Assembly: GCF_016746085.1 (NCBI RefSeq)
Contig: NZ_JAERTZ010000026.1
Location: 124,001-188,000 of the forward strand
Length of the DNA stretch: 64,000 nt
Reading direction: 5' to 3'
From: Zobellella iuensis
GTDB taxonomy: Bacteria > Pseudomonadota > Gammaproteobacteria > Enterobacterales > Aeromonadaceae
The notes below the pieces were generated by a model. The model searched no databases. It saw only the letters and a program-made list of their open reading frames with translations, and was not told the DNA's origin. The position numbers were made by a program, and so were the translations under genes. Shown here one piece after another: positions 28,582 to 38,400 of the stretch (position 1 is the stretch's first letter; every line of letters begins with the position of its first letter).

Positions 28582-30465
28582 ATGAAAATAGCCCATAAAG
28601 TCGGACTGACCGCCGCCGCCGTGCTGCTGATTACCGTCAGCATACTCTCCTGGATGCAGATCTCTCAGGTACGGGATGCGTTACGTACGCAAACCGCCGC
28701 CGCCATCGGTGAAACCAGCTCGACCCTGGCCAAGCAGATAGAAAACTGGCTCAACGCCAAGCTCGGCCTTATCGACATGATGGCCCAGAATATCGACAGC
28801 CAGTTCAGTCCCGAACAGGTGCAACGCACCTTCGACCTGCCGCTGCTGAAGGACGAGTTCGTGATGATCTTCGGCGGCCTGGACAGCCAGAGCGGCCGCC
28901 CCATCGGCAACGATGCCAGCTGGAACCCCGCCGGCTGGGATGCGCGCCAGCGCCCTTGGTATGCGGTGGCCATGGGCTCCCCCCACGCCGCCCTGACCGA
29001 GCCTTACGCCGACGCTGGCACCGGCGAAATCCTGATCTCCGCCGTGGCCAAGCTGAGCGATAAAGGACGTCAGCAGGGCGCCTTCGGCGGCGATCTCAGC
29101 CTGCAGACCGTGGCCGATGCCATCAACGTCATCGACTTCAACGGCGCCGGTTATGCCTTTCTGGTGGCCGAAAACGGCAACATCATCTCCCACCCCAGGG
29201 CGGAGCTGAACGGCAAGCCGCTCAGCGAGCTGTTCGAAGGGCAGCGCCCCGCACTGGCTGCCACCCTGACCAACCACCGCCTGGAGGGCAAGAACCACTG
29301 GGTTTCCTTCACCCCGCTGTCGGAGCTGCAGAGTGCCAAATGGTATGTAGGTGTGGTGCTGGATGAAGCCGCAGTCATGGCCCAGGCCGATCGCCTGCAG
29401 TGGCAGGCCCTGCTGATCGCGGTGCTGGGGGTGCTGATCAGCATGGCCTTGTTGATCCTGCTGATGAGCAGCCTGCTCAAGCCGCTGAACGGCCTGCATC
29501 AGTCCCTCAAGGACATCAATGGCGGCCAGGGCGACCTGACCAAACGCCTGCCCATAGTACGCCGCGACGACTTCGGCCTGGTGGCCAACGAATTCAACGG
29601 CTTCCTGGGGCATCTACAGAAGTTGATCGGCGATGTCATGGACAGTTCGGACAAGCTGAAAGCCAGTATCAATGATACTTCCGGCCAGTCGGCGCAGGCG
29701 GAAAACCAGCTGCAGCAGCAGCTGCAGGAGCTGGATCAACTGGCCACCGCCATGCATGAAATGGCCGCCACCGCCACCGAAGTGGCCCAGCATGCCCAGA
29801 ATGCCGCCGAGGCCGCCAACGCCGCCAACCGGGAAACCGAGCAAGGCGCCCTGGTGGTGTCCCGCTCCACCCAGGCGGTGGAGCGGCTGGCCGCCGACAT
29901 GGAAGACACCATGACCTCGGTCAACGAGCTGGCCCAACTGAGCCGCAATATCGAGTCCATCCTGTCGGTGATCACCGGCATCGCCGAGCAGACCAACCTG
30001 CTGGCCCTCAACGCCGCCATCGAGGCGGCCCGGGCCGGCGAATCGGGCCGGGGTTTTGCGGTGGTGGCCGATGAAGTGCGTTCGCTCGCTTCCCGCACCC
30101 AGCAGTCGACCCAGGAGATCGGCGACATGATCGAGCGACTGCAGTCCGGCGTACGGCTGGCGGAAAGCAAGATGAAACAGAGCCAGGAGCTGGCCGCCCA
30201 GACCTCGGTCGATGCGGCCGAAGCCAACGAAGTGCTGGCGCGGATCCGCCAGGCCATCAGCCATATCAATGATATGAACCTGCAAATTGCCACCGCGGCG
30301 GAAGAGCAAAGCGCCACCAGCGAGGAAATCAATCAGAACACCACCAACATCCGTGACATCAGCCAGGATGTGGCCAGCGGTGCCATTGCCCAGGTAAAAC
30401 AGTGCCAGTCCATGCTGGAGCAGATGCAACGGCAGAACAACCTGCTGGGAGAGTTCAAGGTCTGA
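28582..30465 (+). CDS. Methyl-accepting chemotaxis protein with dCache sensor
   Basis: The 627-residue chemoreceptor has a first membrane helix (6-26) and a periplasmic double-Cache domain (about 35-265) containing the [10 protein letters not shown] motif. A second helix (about 273-298), a HAMP linker, and a long cytoplasmic signalling coiled coil follow. The hairpin tip [20 protein letters not shown] is at about 468-487. The RPWY plus downstream Asp pattern is the type seen in amino-acid-binding dCache receptors, so an amino-acid-like ligand is possible. No CheR-tethering pentapeptide is present at the C-terminus. A terminator follows. Confidence 0.94.
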   Translation: MKIAHKVGLTAAAVLLITVSILSWMQISQVRDALRTQTAAAIGETSSTLAKQIENWLNAKLGLIDMMAQNIDSQFSPEQVQRTFDLPLLKDEFVMIFGGLDSQSGRPIGNDASWNPAGWDARQRPWYAVAMGSPHAALTEPYADAGTGEILISAVAKLSDKGRQQGAFGGDLSLQTVADAINVIDFNGAGYAFLVAENGNIISHPRAELNGKPLSELFEGQRPALAATLTNHRLEGKNHWVSFTPLSELQSAKWYVGVVLDEAAVMAQADRLQWQALLIAVLGVLISMALLILLMSSLLKPLNGLHQSLKDINGGQGDLTKRLPIVRRDDFGLVANEFNGFLGHLQKLIGDVMDSSDKLKASINDTSGQSAQAENQLQQQLQELDQLATAMHEMAATATEVAQHAQNAAEAANAANRETEQGALVVSRSTQAVERLAADMEDTMTSVNELAQLSRNIESILSVITGIAEQTNLLALNAAIEAARAGESGRGFAVVADEVRSLASRTQQSTQEIGDMIERLQSGVRLAESKMKQSQELAAQTSVDAAEANEVLARIRQAISHINDMNLQIATAAEEQSATSEEINQNTTNIRDISQDVASGAIAQVKQCQSMLEQMQRQNNLLGEFKV

Positions 30466-30481
30466 GACCGACACTATCATC

Positions 30482-30505
30482 AAAGGGCGCCGCGGCGCCC
30501 TTTTT
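30482..30505 (+). terminator. Rho-independent terminator after the chemoreceptor gene
   Basis: The stem AAAGGGCGC / GCGCCCTTT, continuing into TTTTT, begins 17 bp after the stop codon. Confidence 0.9.
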
Positions 30506-30559
30506 CTTTACCCGACAAAAGGGCCATACTAACGGCACCAGACAGAAAGGGAGAAAACG

Positions 30560-31111
30560 ATGTTGATGGAGTTCGATAAAGCGGCGCTGATGGTGATCGA
30601 CGTGCAGGACAAGCTGATCCCGGCCATCGATCATGGCGAGCGGCTGAGTGCCCGCATTCAGTGGCTGATCTCGGCCTGCCAGACGCTGGGCACCCCCATC
30701 TTGTTTACCGAGCAGTATCCCAGGGGCTTGGGCCATACCCAGGCCGCCCTCACCACCCTGGTGGACGAACCCCAAGTAGTCGAAAAGATGCACTTCTCGG
30801 TGGTGGCCGCCGGTTGCCTGCCGGCCCACTGGCACAACCACAGCCAGGTGATCGTCTGCGGCATGGAAACCCATGTCTGCGTGCTGCAGACGGTGATGGA
30901 TCTGCTAAAGGCGGGCAAGGAGGTGTTTGTGGTGGCGGATGCGGTGGGTAGCCGTACCGAAGAGAACCGGCAGTTGGGACTGGCCCGGATGCGTGATGCC
31001 GGCGCCCGGATCGTCAGCCGGGAAATGGTGGTGTTCGAACTGCTGCACCAATCCGGCACCGAGCAGTTCAAGAGCATCAGCAAGCAATTCCTGGTGGGAG
31101 AACAGCCCTGA
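30560..31111 (+). CDS. Isochorismatase-family cysteine hydrolase
   Basis: The 183-residue alpha/beta hydrolase has the family catalytic triad: Asp14 in VIDVQDKL, Lys76 in VVEKMHFS and Cys107 in GMETHVCVLQT. These enzymes hydrolyse isochorismate, nicotinamide, N-carbamoyl compounds or other amides; the substrate here is not evident. The ATG at 30560 follows AGGGAG; the third-codon ATG at 30566 is also possible. A heptamer repeat array begins right after its stop. Confidence 0.88.
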   Translation: MLMEFDKAALMVIDVQDKLIPAIDHGERLSARIQWLISACQTLGTPILFTEQYPRGLGHTQAALTTLVDEPQVVEKMHFSVVAAGCLPAHWHNHSQVIVCGMETHVCVLQTVMDLLKAGKEVFVVADAVGSRTEENRQLGLARMRDAGARIVSREMVVFELLHQSGTEQFKSISKQFLVGEQP

Positions 31112-31113
31112 TG

Positions 31114-31148
31114 GCGTGAAGCGTGAAGCGTGAAGCGTGAAGCGTGAA
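31114..31148 (+). repeat. Heptanucleotide tandem array, unit GCGTGAA x5
   Basis: Five perfect copies of GCGTGAA begin 2 bp after the TGA of the isochorismatase-like gene. The unit is identical to that of the array at the end of aceK (46140). Confidence 0.96.
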
Positions 31149-31199
31149 GCGACAGCATAATAGAACGTCGTCAAAGGCATAACACCACCTGAAGGTGGG

Positions 31200-31225
31200 G
31201 ACTGGGGAATGCCTGATCCCCAGTC
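31200..31225 (-). terminator. Hairpin downstream of agcS
   Basis: The 9-bp stem GACTGGGGA/TCCCCAGTC with an 8-nt loop lies just beyond the agcS stop on the minus strand. There is no U-tract. A sequence-related hairpin follows thrC at about 38620. Confidence 0.55.
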
Positions 31226-31234
31226 TCCGGCCTA

Positions 31235-32656
31235 TTATTTCCTGTCCCAGATCCCCTCTTCCAGTTGGCGATGCAGCTCCGGATATTTGGTGGCATCGAA
31301 GGTCGGTACCTTGCCCAGCTTGAGCTGGTCGTTGTAGTCCTGGGCCAGCTTGATGGCCACGCCGGACAGCAGCAATATCGCCACCAGGTTGATCAGTGCC
31401 ATCATGCCCATGGAGGCATCGGCCATGGCCCAGATGGTGGGCAGCTCACCCACGGCACCGAACATCACCATGCCCAGCACGAACAGGCGGAACACCAGCA
31501 GGCCGGCCTTGTGGTTGTGCTCCAGGAAAATCAGATTGTTTTCCGCATAGGCATAGTTGGCCACGATGGAGGTAAAGGCAAAAAACAGGATGGCAATGGC
31601 GATAAAGGTATTGCCCCAGTTCCCCACTTCGTTGGCCAGCGCCCGTTGGGTCAGTTCGATACCGGTAATACCGGAGCCGGGCTCAAACTGGCCGGACAGC
31701 AGTATGATGGACGCGGTACAGGTACAGATGACGATGGTGTCGATAAAAACGCCCAGCATCTGTACATAACCCTGCGATGCCGGATGAGGCGGATAGGGCG
31801 TGGCCGACGCCGCCGCGTTGGGCGCCGAGCCCATGCCCGCTTCGTTGGAGAAGAGGCCGCGCTTGATACCGTTTATCAGGGCCTGGGAAATGGCATAGCC
31901 CATGGCGCCACCGCCGGCCTGCTCCAGCCCGAAGGCCGACTTGACGATAAGCAGCAGCACGCCCGGCAGCTCGGTGATGTTCATGGCCACCACCACCAGG
32001 GCAATCAACAGATAGGCCAGCGCCATCACCGGCACCACCAGTTCGGCAAAACGGGCGATGGTGCGCAGGCCGCCGAAGATGATAAGGCCGGACAGGAACA
32101 CCAGGGCCAGGCCGGAAGCCCAGTCGGGAATACCGAAAGCCACCTTCATGGCGGCACTGATGGAGTTGGCCTGTACCGCGTTGAATACCAGGCCGAAGGC
32201 GATGATCAGGAAGATGGCAAACAGCACCCCCATCCAGCGCAGCCCCAGGCCCTTCTCCATGTAATAGGCCGGCCCCCCGCGGTAGTTGCCGTCTTCATCC
32301 TTGACCTTGTACAGCTGGGCCAGCGAGCTTTCCACGAAAGCGGTCGACATGCCGATCAGCGCGATCACCCACATCCAGAAGATGGCGCCCGGCCCCCCCA
32401 GATACAGGGCCACGGCCACCCCGGCCAGGTTGCCGGTGCCAACCCGGGCCGCCAGGCTGGTACAGAGCGCCTGGAAAGACGAGATGCCCGCGGCATCGGA
32501 CTTGCGGCTGTGCTTGAGCACCGAAAACATATGACCAAAATGACGGAACTGAATAAAGCTCAAACGCAGGGTAAAAAACACCCCCACACCCAGCAATAAA
32601 TAGATCAGCACGGTTCCCCAGAGCAGGTCGTTGATAAAACCAATTATTGTATCCAT
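31235..32656 (-). CDS. agcS: Alanine/glycine:sodium symporter, AGCS family
   Basis: The 473-residue membrane protein has about eleven hydrophobic segments and the AGCS signature region GGPGAIFWMWVIALIG (about residues 87-102), with NEAGMGSAPNAAA further on. It imports alanine or glycine with Na+. It is divergent from talB, matching the yaaJ-talB neighbourhood of E. coli, so it is the likely YaaJ orthologue. A perfect-consensus CRP-type site lies about 110 bp upstream of its start. Confidence 0.93.
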   Translation of the reverse strand: MDTIIGFINDLLWGTVLIYLLLGVGVFFTLRLSFIQFRHFGHMFSVLKHSRKSDAAGISSFQALCTSLAARVGTGNLAGVAVALYLGGPGAIFWMWVIALIGMSTAFVESSLAQLYKVKDEDGNYRGGPAYYMEKGLGLRWMGVLFAIFLIIAFGLVFNAVQANSISAAMKVAFGIPDWASGLALVFLSGLIIFGGLRTIARFAELVVPVMALAYLLIALVVVAMNITELPGVLLLIVKSAFGLEQAGGGAMGYAISQALINGIKRGLFSNEAGMGSAPNAAASATPYPPHPASQGYVQMLGVFIDTIVICTCTASIILLSGQFEPGSGITGIELTQRALANEVGNWGNTFIAIAILFFAFTSIVANYAYAENNLIFLEHNHKAGLLVFRLFVLGMVMFGAVGELPTIWAMADASMGMMALINLVAILLLSGVAIKLAQDYNDQLKLGKVPTFDATKYPELHRQLEEGIWDRK

Positions 32657-33076
32657 TAATGTGTCTCTGCTTTCTTCGAATGATGAACCTTACCCTGGGC
32701 TGACCGATTCATCCGGCCCCCGGGTCCGCAGCGCACGGAATCTAGCACAGGCAGCAAAAATCGCCATGTGACGCAGGTCACACCAAAGCATAATAAACTA
32801 CAAAAAAACCTTAAAAACACCAATAAAGGCATATTTAGACTAAACAGTTAAAACAAAAAACCAACAACTATCGATCTTTAAAAACATAAATTTGTTGTAT
32901 TTGTGCGCGAACTTGAATGGATTCATATAACCCCTTTTCCGTCGACGCCGATAATTCCTGTGCGCAGAGTCAGGATTTAAAACACTCCTCCGTTCCGTCT
33001 CTTTATTTTAGTAGCCCGAATAAGGGATACTGTCCCACCGTTCCCGCAAGCCGACCCAGATGAAGGATCTTTTTCA
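32657..33076. other. Divergent agcS-talB intergenic region, AT-rich
   Basis: This 420-bp region has no gene. From about 32785 to 32930 it is strikingly AT-rich for this genome, a typical promoter or upstream-element zone for one or both divergent genes. A CRP-type site is annotated separately. I could not assign single -10/-35 pairs with confidence. Confidence 0.6.
32767..32782. promoter_or_regulatory. CRP-type binding site
   Basis: TGTGA-CGCAGG-TCACA matches the CRP core consensus TGTGA-N6-TCACA without mismatch. It is 111 bp from the agcS start and about 295 bp from the talB start, so agcS is the more likely target. Confidence 0.75.
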
Positions 33077-34030
33077 ATGGCTGATAAACTGACCCAACTG
33101 AGAAAACTCACCACAGTGGTTGCCGACACCGGCGACATCGACGCTATCCGCAAGTACCAGCCGCAAGACGCCACCACCAACCCATCGCTGATCCTCAAGG
33201 CGGCGCAGATCCCGGAATATGCCCCTCTGTTGGCGGACGCCGTGGCCTGGGCCAAGTCCCAGAGCCAGGATGCCGCCCAGCAGTTGATCGACGCCTCCGA
33301 CAGGCTGGCGGTCAACATCGGCTGTGAAATTCTCAAGATCATTCCCGGCCGTATCTCCACCGAGGTGGATGCCCGTCTGTCGTTCGATACCGAGGCCAGC
33401 ATCGCCAAGGCTCGCCGCCTGATCGAGCTGTACCGCCAGGCCGGTATCGGCCGCGAGCGCATCCTGATCAAGCTGGCTTCCACCTGGGAAGGCATCCGCG
33501 CCGCCGAAGTGCTGGAGCAGGAAGGCATCAACTGCAACCTGACCCTGCTGTTCAGCTTCGCCCAGGCCCGGGCCTGTGCCGAAGCCGGCGCCTTCCTGAT
33601 CTCCCCCTTCGTGGGCCGCATCCTGGACTGGTACAAGCAGAACAGCGCGCAAAAAGACTATGCACCGGCAGAAGATCCGGGCGTGCTGTCGGTCAGTCGT
33701 ATCTACGACTACTACAAGGCCCATGGCTACCACACCGTGGTGATGGGCGCCAGCTTCCGCAATACCGGTGAAATCCTGGAGCTGGCCGGTTGCGATCGCC
33801 TGACCATAGGCCCCAACCTGCTGGAAGAACTGAGCCAGGCCGAAGGCGAAGTGGTACAAAAGCTGAAGGATCAGGGTGCCACCCAACCCCGCCCGGCTCC
33901 CATGACCGAAGCCGAATTTCGCTGGGAGCAGAACCAGGACGCCATGGCGACCGAAAAACTGGCCGAAGGTATCCGCAACTTCGCCGTGGACCAGGGCAAA
34001 CTGGAAGAAATGCTCAGCGCCATGCTGTAA
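33077..34030 (+). CDS. talB: Transaldolase
   Basis: Transaldolase moves the dihydroxyacetone unit from sedoheptulose 7-phosphate to glyceraldehyde 3-phosphate in the pentose phosphate pathway. The 317-residue TIM barrel has the Schiff-base Lys132 in [11 protein letters not shown] at the same position as E. coli TalB, and TTNPSLI near residue 33. The ATG follows AAGGA. A clear terminator follows the gene. Confidence 0.97.
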   Translation: MADKLTQLRKLTTVVADTGDIDAIRKYQPQDATTNPSLILKAAQIPEYAPLLADAVAWAKSQSQDAAQQLIDASDRLAVNIGCEILKIIPGRISTEVDARLSFDTEASIAKARRLIELYRQAGIGRERILIKLASTWEGIRAAEVLEQEGINCNLTLLFSFAQARACAEAGAFLISPFVGRILDWYKQNSAQKDYAPAEDPGVLSVSRIYDYYKAHGYHTVVMGASFRNTGEILELAGCDRLTIGPNLLEELSQAEGEVVQKLKDQGATQPRPAPMTEAEFRWEQNQDAMATEKLAEGIRNFAVDQGKLEEMLSAML

Positions 34031-34052
34031 GAAAAGCACTCGTATGAAAACC

Positions 34053-34077
34053 AAAGGCGGGCCTTCCCGCCTTTTTT
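34053..34077 (+). terminator. Rho-independent terminator after talB
   Basis: A 9-bp stem AAAGGCGGG/CCCGCCTTT with loop CCTT is followed by a T-run, starting 23 bp after the talB stop. Confidence 0.93.
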
Positions 34078-34174
34078 ATTGCCTTAATAAAAGTGAAATA
34101 ACCAGGTTCTATTTTAGAACAGGCTGTGATATATCAAACGTGACTACAACTGATAGCCAACAGGAGGGAGCCCC

Positions 34175-34369
34175 ATGGAAAGGTTCAGCTTCGATGATCA
34201 GGAATTTGTGGTTGAACGGTCCCCACGCAGTGCATCGCGTGAGCCCGCCAAAAAGCGCAAATGGCGGGAAATAGAGGCATTGAAGGACAAACAGCGCTTA
34301 CAAAAAGAACTTCAGCTGCTCGACTGTGCCTTTGAATACGAAGGATCTCAGGAAGAGCTTGAGCTGTAG
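34175..34369 (+). CDS. DUF3545 (PA3496-type) small protein
   Basis: The 64-residue protein has the family core KKRKWREIEALKDKQRLQKEL (about residues 26-46 across this stretch) followed by an acidic C-terminus. The function is unknown. The basic KRKWRE segment suggests nucleic-acid or ribosome contact, which is speculative. The ATG follows a strong AGGAGGGAG ribosome site, and the gene has its own terminator. Confidence 0.83.
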   Translation: MERFSFDDQEFVVERSPRSASREPAKKRKWREIEALKDKQRLQKELQLLDCAFEYEGSQEELEL

Positions 34370-34388
34370 AGCACGAAGAAAAAATTTC

Positions 34389-34411
34389 AGGCGCCTGCGG
34401 GCGCCTTTTTT
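34389..34411 (+). terminator. Rho-independent terminator after the DUF3545 gene
   Basis: The stem AGGCGCC/GGCGCCT with loop TGCG is followed by TTTTTT, 20 bp after the stop. Confidence 0.92.
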
Positions 34412-34449
34412 CTGGAACCGGAACACGGGACTGGCCACGTTCCGATTCT

Positions 34450-34562
34450 AGGGTCCATGTCAGCGGACCTTCCAACATCGGCGCCATATCCGGTCGAATA
34501 AATTCGACCCTACACGTCCACCGTGTTCCAGCCGTAGGGTCGATTTCAATCGACCAATAAAC
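34450..34562. repeat. MITE-like palindromic element, copy plus partial second copy
   Basis: 34450-34514 is a ~65-bp element with TAGGGTCC at one end and GACCCTAC at the other. Inside are two small palindromes (one around GTCAGCGGACC, one GGTCGAATAAATTCGACC) and a central GGCGCC. 34535-34562 repeats the GTAGGGTCGATTTCAATCGACC end. A closely similar 68-bp copy lies at 52725-52792. Confidence 0.8.
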
Positions 34563-34568
34563 GCGACC

Positions 34569-35243
34569 TCAGACCTCCAGCGGCAACTGCCAGTCGATGG
34601 GCGCCTTGCCCTGCTGCTGCAGCAGCTCGTTGGCCTGGGAAAAATGCCGGCAGCCGAGGAAGCCGCGGTGCGCGGACAGCGGACTGGGATGGGGCGCCGC
34701 CAGGATATGGTGCCGTTGCCTGTCGATCATGGCCCCCTTCTTCTGGGCATGGCTGCCCCAGAGTAAAAAGACCACCCCGTCGCAATGGTCGTTCACCGCC
34801 CGGATCACCCGGTCGGTAAAGGTTTCCCAGCCCAGTTTGGCATGGGAGTGGGCCTTGCCCGCCTCCACCGTCAGCACGGTGTTGAGCATCAGCACTCCCT
34901 GGCGCGCCCAGGACTCGAGGTAACCGTGGGCAGGCGCCTGGAAACCCGAAATATCCGCGCTCAGCTCCTTGTACATATTCTGCAACGAGGGCGGCACCCT
35001 TACCCCCGGCAGCACCGAAAAGCACAAGCCGTGCGCCTGGTTGGGTCCGTGGTAGGGATCCTGGCCCAGCATCACCACCTTGACCTCCCCCAGCTCGGTA
35101 TATTTGAAGGCGTTGAAGATATCCTGCTGCGGCGGGTAGACGACCCGGCCCGCGTCCCGTTCCTGCTTGACGAAGGCCATGGCCTGCTGAAAGTAGGGTT
35201 GTTCTTTTTCGTGGCCTATTACCTGGCTCCAGGTCAGGGTCAT
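34569..35243 (-). CDS. ung: Uracil-DNA glycosylase
   Basis: Ung removes uracil from DNA. The 224-residue product has the water-activating loop [13 protein letters not shown] with Asp62 and the DNA-intercalation loop [11 protein letters not shown]; both are intact. I start at ATG 35243 ([10 protein letters not shown]), giving the usual family length. The longer frame upstream lacks a ribosome site. Confidence 0.96.
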   Translation of the reverse strand: MTLTWSQVIGHEKEQPYFQQAMAFVKQERDAGRVVYPPQQDIFNAFKYTELGEVKVVMLGQDPYHGPNQAHGLCFSVLPGVRVPPSLQNMYKELSADISGFQAPAHGYLESWARQGVLMLNTVLTVEAGKAHSHAKLGWETFTDRVIRAVNDHCDGVVFLLWGSHAQKKGAMIDRQRHHILAAPHPSPLSAHRGFLGCRHFSQANELLQQQGKAPIDWQLPLEV

Positions 35244-35454
35244 GGGAAGCTTCCGTTGAAGACGAGGGTACCAAGCGCCTAGCTTAAAAGCTGCGCCTGG
35301 CAGCTGCAAGTCCTGCTCCCGGGCTCCTTTTTGTTAACCCGGTCATGAAATCGCCAAAACAAACGGAATCAAAAACCGTAGTGTGATAAATTGACGGCGT
35401 AAACATCTGGCTTAACGCCAATTTAACAACACTTGGCACTATTGTAGGTTGTAT

Positions 35455-36642
35455 ATGTCGCTGATCATAAAACTTATTGCCGGTATTTTGTCCGGCCTGG
35501 TGATCGGGCTCTTCGCCCCTGAACTGCTGGCCCGCCTGATGCTGACCTTCAAGATGCTGTTCGGGCAGCTGATTTCCTTCACCATCCCCCTGCTGATCCT
35601 GTTCTTTATCACCAGTGGTATCGCCAGCCTGCCCCAGAAATCGGGCAAGCTGCTGGGCAAGACCATAGGTATGGCTTATGCCTCCACCCTGGTGGCCGGT
35701 ATCCTCGCCTTCCTGGTGGCCAGCACCTTCATCCCCATGCTGGCCAATCCCGCGGCGCCCGCCGCCGCCGCGGAAGCCGACAAGCTCACTCCCCTGGTCA
35801 ACCTGCAGTTCTCACCGCTGTTCAGCGTCACCAGCGCCCTGGTGGCCGCCTTTATCTTCGGCATCGGCATCTCCGCCCTGCAGTCCAAGCCGTTGAAAGA
35901 CGTCTCCGACCAGGCCCGGGACGTAATAGACCTGCTGCTGGCCAAGGTGATCATTCCGCTGCTGCCGGTCTATATCGCCGGGGTGTTCACCGAAATGGCG
36001 CTGGAGGGCACTGTGTTCAACACCCTCAAGACCTTCGGCGTGGTGCTGCTGCTGGCGGTGCTGATGCACTGGCTCTGGCTCACCGCCCTGTACACCGTCA
36101 CCGGCCTGGCCATGGGCCGCTCGCCGCTGCACCTGATCAAGAACATGCTGCCGGCCTACTTCACCGCCCTGGGTACCATGTCCAGCGCCGCCACCATTCC
36201 GGTGTCGCTGCGCGCCACCAAGGCCAACGGGGTGCGTGACGGCATCGCCAACTTCACCGTGCCGCTGACCGCCAACATCCACCTGTCCGGCTCCACCATC
36301 ACCATCACCACCTGTGCCGTGGCGGTGATGTACCTCACCGAGCAGCTGGCCATCCCCTCCCTGGCCGCCATGATGCCCTTTATCATCATGCTGGGTGTGG
36401 TGATGATCGCCGCCCCGGGCGCCCCCGGCGGCGCCGTGATGTCGGCCCTGGGCCTGCTCAGTACCATGCTCGGCTTCGGTGAAGGCGCCGTGGCATTGAT
36501 GATTGCCCTCTACATGGCGCAAGACAGCTTCGGCACCGCCTGCAACGTCACCGGCGACGGCGTCATCGCCCTGTGGGTGGACAAGTTCGCCGGCGAGGAC
36601 GCCGCCCTGGCGGCCAGTGAAATCCAGGCCGAAAAAGCCTGA
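35455..36642 (+). CDS. Dicarboxylate/amino acid:cation symporter (DAACS family)
   Basis: The 395-residue transporter has the SDF/GltP fold. Visible landmarks are repeated hydrophobic helices and the serine-rich re-entrant loop GTMSSAATIPVS (about residues 237-248). The sodium/substrate region with NIHLSGSTITITT and the second re-entrant AAPGAPGGAVMSAL are also present. It takes up an acidic amino acid, serine/threonine or a dicarboxylate with H+ or Na+; the exact substrate cannot be assigned. The ATG at 35455 (MSLIIKL) is preferred over the TTG two codons upstream. A strong terminator follows. Confidence 0.9.
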   Translation: MSLIIKLIAGILSGLVIGLFAPELLARLMLTFKMLFGQLISFTIPLLILFFITSGIASLPQKSGKLLGKTIGMAYASTLVAGILAFLVASTFIPMLANPAAPAAAAEADKLTPLVNLQFSPLFSVTSALVAAFIFGIGISALQSKPLKDVSDQARDVIDLLLAKVIIPLLPVYIAGVFTEMALEGTVFNTLKTFGVVLLLAVLMHWLWLTALYTVTGLAMGRSPLHLIKNMLPAYFTALGTMSSAATIPVSLRATKANGVRDGIANFTVPLTANIHLSGSTITITTCAVAVMYLTEQLAIPSLAAMMPFIIMLGVVMIAAPGAPGGAVMSALGLLSTMLGFGEGAVALMIALYMAQDSFGTACNVTGDGVIALWVDKFAGEDAALAASEIQAEKA

Positions 36643-36663
36643 TAACACCCGCCAGCACACAGC

Positions 36664-36687
36664 AAAAAGGGCCGCAAGGCCCTTTTT
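36664..36687 (+). terminator. Rho-independent terminator after the symporter gene
   Basis: The perfect 10-bp stem AAAAAGGGCC/GGCCCTTTTT with loop GCAA begins 21 bp after the stop. Confidence 0.94.
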
Positions 36688-36760
36688 TCGTACGGCTGAC
36701 AAACCCCATCAGCCTGTTTTTAGTCAGAAATTATCCCTGCGACGCTGCTGTTTAGTAGCA

Positions 36761-36862
36761 GTCATCTCCGCGAAGGCGGAGATCCATGACATAGTGCACT
36801 GGACTCCCGCCTTCGCGGGAGTGACCACAGAATAATTCGACGGTTTATCGGCAGTCTGAAAA
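36761..36862. repeat. REP-like hairpin element, copy 1
   Basis: The element starts GTCATCTCCGCGAAGGCGGAGA, continues through TGCACTGGACTCCCGCC and TTCGCGGGAGTGAC, and ends CGACGGTTTATCGGCAGTCTGAAA. It contains two GC hairpins around GCGAAGGC/GCCTTCGC that are mutually complementary. A second copy with the same order lies at 47894-48014. Confidence 0.82.
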
Positions 36863-36934
36863 GGCCGCAACGTCCTTTTTCTTTAGCTGAGTAAACAGGG
36901 CCGGAGGCAATACGGCCTTGCCTCCCCAGCCAGG

Positions 36935-37798
36935 CTATTCCGTGCGGGGCCGGATAATCCCCTCCTGCATCGCCGTGGCCACCAGCTTGCCATCCCGCGT
37001 ATAAAAATGCCCCTGCACCAGGCCCCGCCCGGCAATGGCCCGCGGGCTGTCGATGACATAGAGGATCCAGTCGTCGAAACGAAAGTCCTGGTGAAACCAC
37101 ATGGAGTGATCGATGGTCGCCACCTGCAGCTGAGGCTCCCAGAACGAGTGGCCATGGGGCATCAGCGCCGTGGGCAGGAAGTTGAAGTCGGAGGCATAGG
37201 CCAGCAGGTATTTGTGAATGCGGGGATCGTCCGGCAGGGTACCGTTGGCCTTGAGCCAGATATGGCGTACCGGCTTCGCTTTCTCCGGTTTCATCGGGTC
37301 AACGTAATTCACCTGGCGGACCTCTATCGGTTTTTCCGCCAGCAGCTTGTCCTTGACCCGTTCCGGCAGAAAGCCGGCCAGGGCGGCGATGCGCTCGCTC
37401 TCCGGCACCAGCCCCTCCGGACCGATCACCTCGGGCATCGGCGCCTGGTGTTCGAAGCCCGCCACCGGCTGCTGGAACGACGCCGTCATGTAGAAGATGG
37501 GTTTGCCGTATTGCAATGCCTGCACCCGACGGGTGGAGGTGGTCTTGCCGTCACGGATATTCTCTACGTCATAGATGATGGGCTTGCTGACATCACCGGG
37601 CCGCAGAAAATAGGAGTGAAACGAATGCACCGGCCGCTCCGGCTGCAGGGTATATTTGGCTGCCGCCAGCGCCTGCCCCATGACCTGACCACCGAACACG
37701 GCACCAAACCCCAGATCCTTGCTCTGACCGCGGTAGAGGCCATCGTCCAACGGCTCCAGCGCCAACAGTGTCAATAACTCATCCAATGCCTGACTCAT
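36935..37798 (-). CDS. tesB: Acyl-CoA thioesterase II
   Basis: TesB hydrolyses medium- and long-chain acyl-CoA to free fatty acid and CoA. The 287-residue double-hotdog protein matches E. coli TesB in length and has [13 protein letters not shown] near residue 35. DFNFLPTAL and IDHSMWFH in the C-terminal hotdog and the final [12 protein letters not shown] hold the catalytic Asp/Thr/Gln network. It is a monocistronic minus-strand gene downstream of the CsrB-type sRNA. Confidence 0.96.
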   Translation of the reverse strand: MSQALDELLTLLALEPLDDGLYRGQSKDLGFGAVFGGQVMGQALAAAKYTLQPERPVHSFHSYFLRPGDVSKPIIYDVENIRDGKTTSTRRVQALQYGKPIFYMTASFQQPVAGFEHQAPMPEVIGPEGLVPESERIAALAGFLPERVKDKLLAEKPIEVRQVNYVDPMKPEKAKPVRHIWLKANGTLPDDPRIHKYLLAYASDFNFLPTALMPHGHSFWEPQLQVATIDHSMWFHQDFRFDDWILYVIDSPRAIAGRGLVQGHFYTRDGKLVATAMQEGIIRPRTE

Positions 37799-37887
37799 GG
37801 CTTGTTACCTGGTTAATCCAACTGGTCGTACAAGTTAACATAAGGCGATGGCCACTTGGTAGCCCGAACATATGGGCACGTATATAT

Positions 37888-38242
37888 AGAAAAGGGGCAG
37901 CCGTTGGCTGCCCCTTTTGGTGTCGTCGGTTTGTTCCTTGAACCTGGTTGCTCCCTGCAATCCCTGACCTGACCCGTCCCGAGTCTTCCCCTTCCCGTTC
38001 CGTCGGGGTATTCCTGTATCGTCCTGACTAGCCGCGTCCTGCCGCTAACCGCTCCATCCTGGAGGTATCCCTGACCGTTCCTTCAGCCGTCCCTTTGGCG
38101 ATCCGCGCCCGGTTCCTTGCCTCCTGGCTGCCGGCTTCCACTCCGACACCGCTTCCTTAATCCTTGTTCCGGCTCCTGCCGGTTTTCCCTGAAGGCGTTC
38201 CTGCCGTTTGTCTTCCTGACAAGCCAGCCTGCCTTGCTGTTG
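37888..38242 (-). ncRNA. csrB: CsrB-family regulatory RNA
   Basis: On the minus strand this ~355-nt stretch, without an open reading frame, has about 27 GGA trinucleotides. Many lie in AGGA or ACGGA hairpin-loop contexts, including CCTCCAGGATGGAG, which is the same as a loop of E. coli CsrB. It ends at a perfect 13-bp terminator (37890-37918). A promoter (TTGAGC, 16 bp, TATAGT) sits just upstream of the predicted start, and a GacA/UvrY-type box lies about 160 bp upstream. Such RNAs sequester CsrA/RsmA and so relieve its translational control of carbon storage, motility and biofilm genes. Length is close to E. coli CsrB (369 nt). Confidence 0.88.
37890..37918 (-). terminator. Terminator of the CsrB-type RNA
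   Basis: The perfect 13-bp stem AAAAGGGGCAGCC/GGCTGCCCCTTTT with a 3-nt loop gives a U-tract on the minus strand. Confidence 0.93.
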
Positions 38243-38248
38243 CTGACT

Positions 38249-38276
38249 ACTATACGGATTTAGCGGACCGGCTCAA
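38249..38276 (-). promoter_or_regulatory. Promoter of the CsrB-type RNA
   Basis: On the minus strand TTGAGC (38271-38276) and TATAGT (38249-38254) are spaced by 16 bp, putting the start near 38242. Confidence 0.72.
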
Positions 38277-38400
38277 TTTACCCGGGGCGGGATCTTGACT
38301 GAGCAAAAAACAAACAATCAATAAAAGTCATTAAATAACAGATGGCTACAGGAAGCCTTTACCAAATTCCGCGGCAACAAACCGACTTGTCTCCAGCCTT

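Noticed and set aside
34126-34137. FNR box (TGATATATCA) upstream of the DUF3545 gene
   Set aside because: The two half-sites are separated by 2 bp rather than the required 4, so it is only a short AT palindrome.
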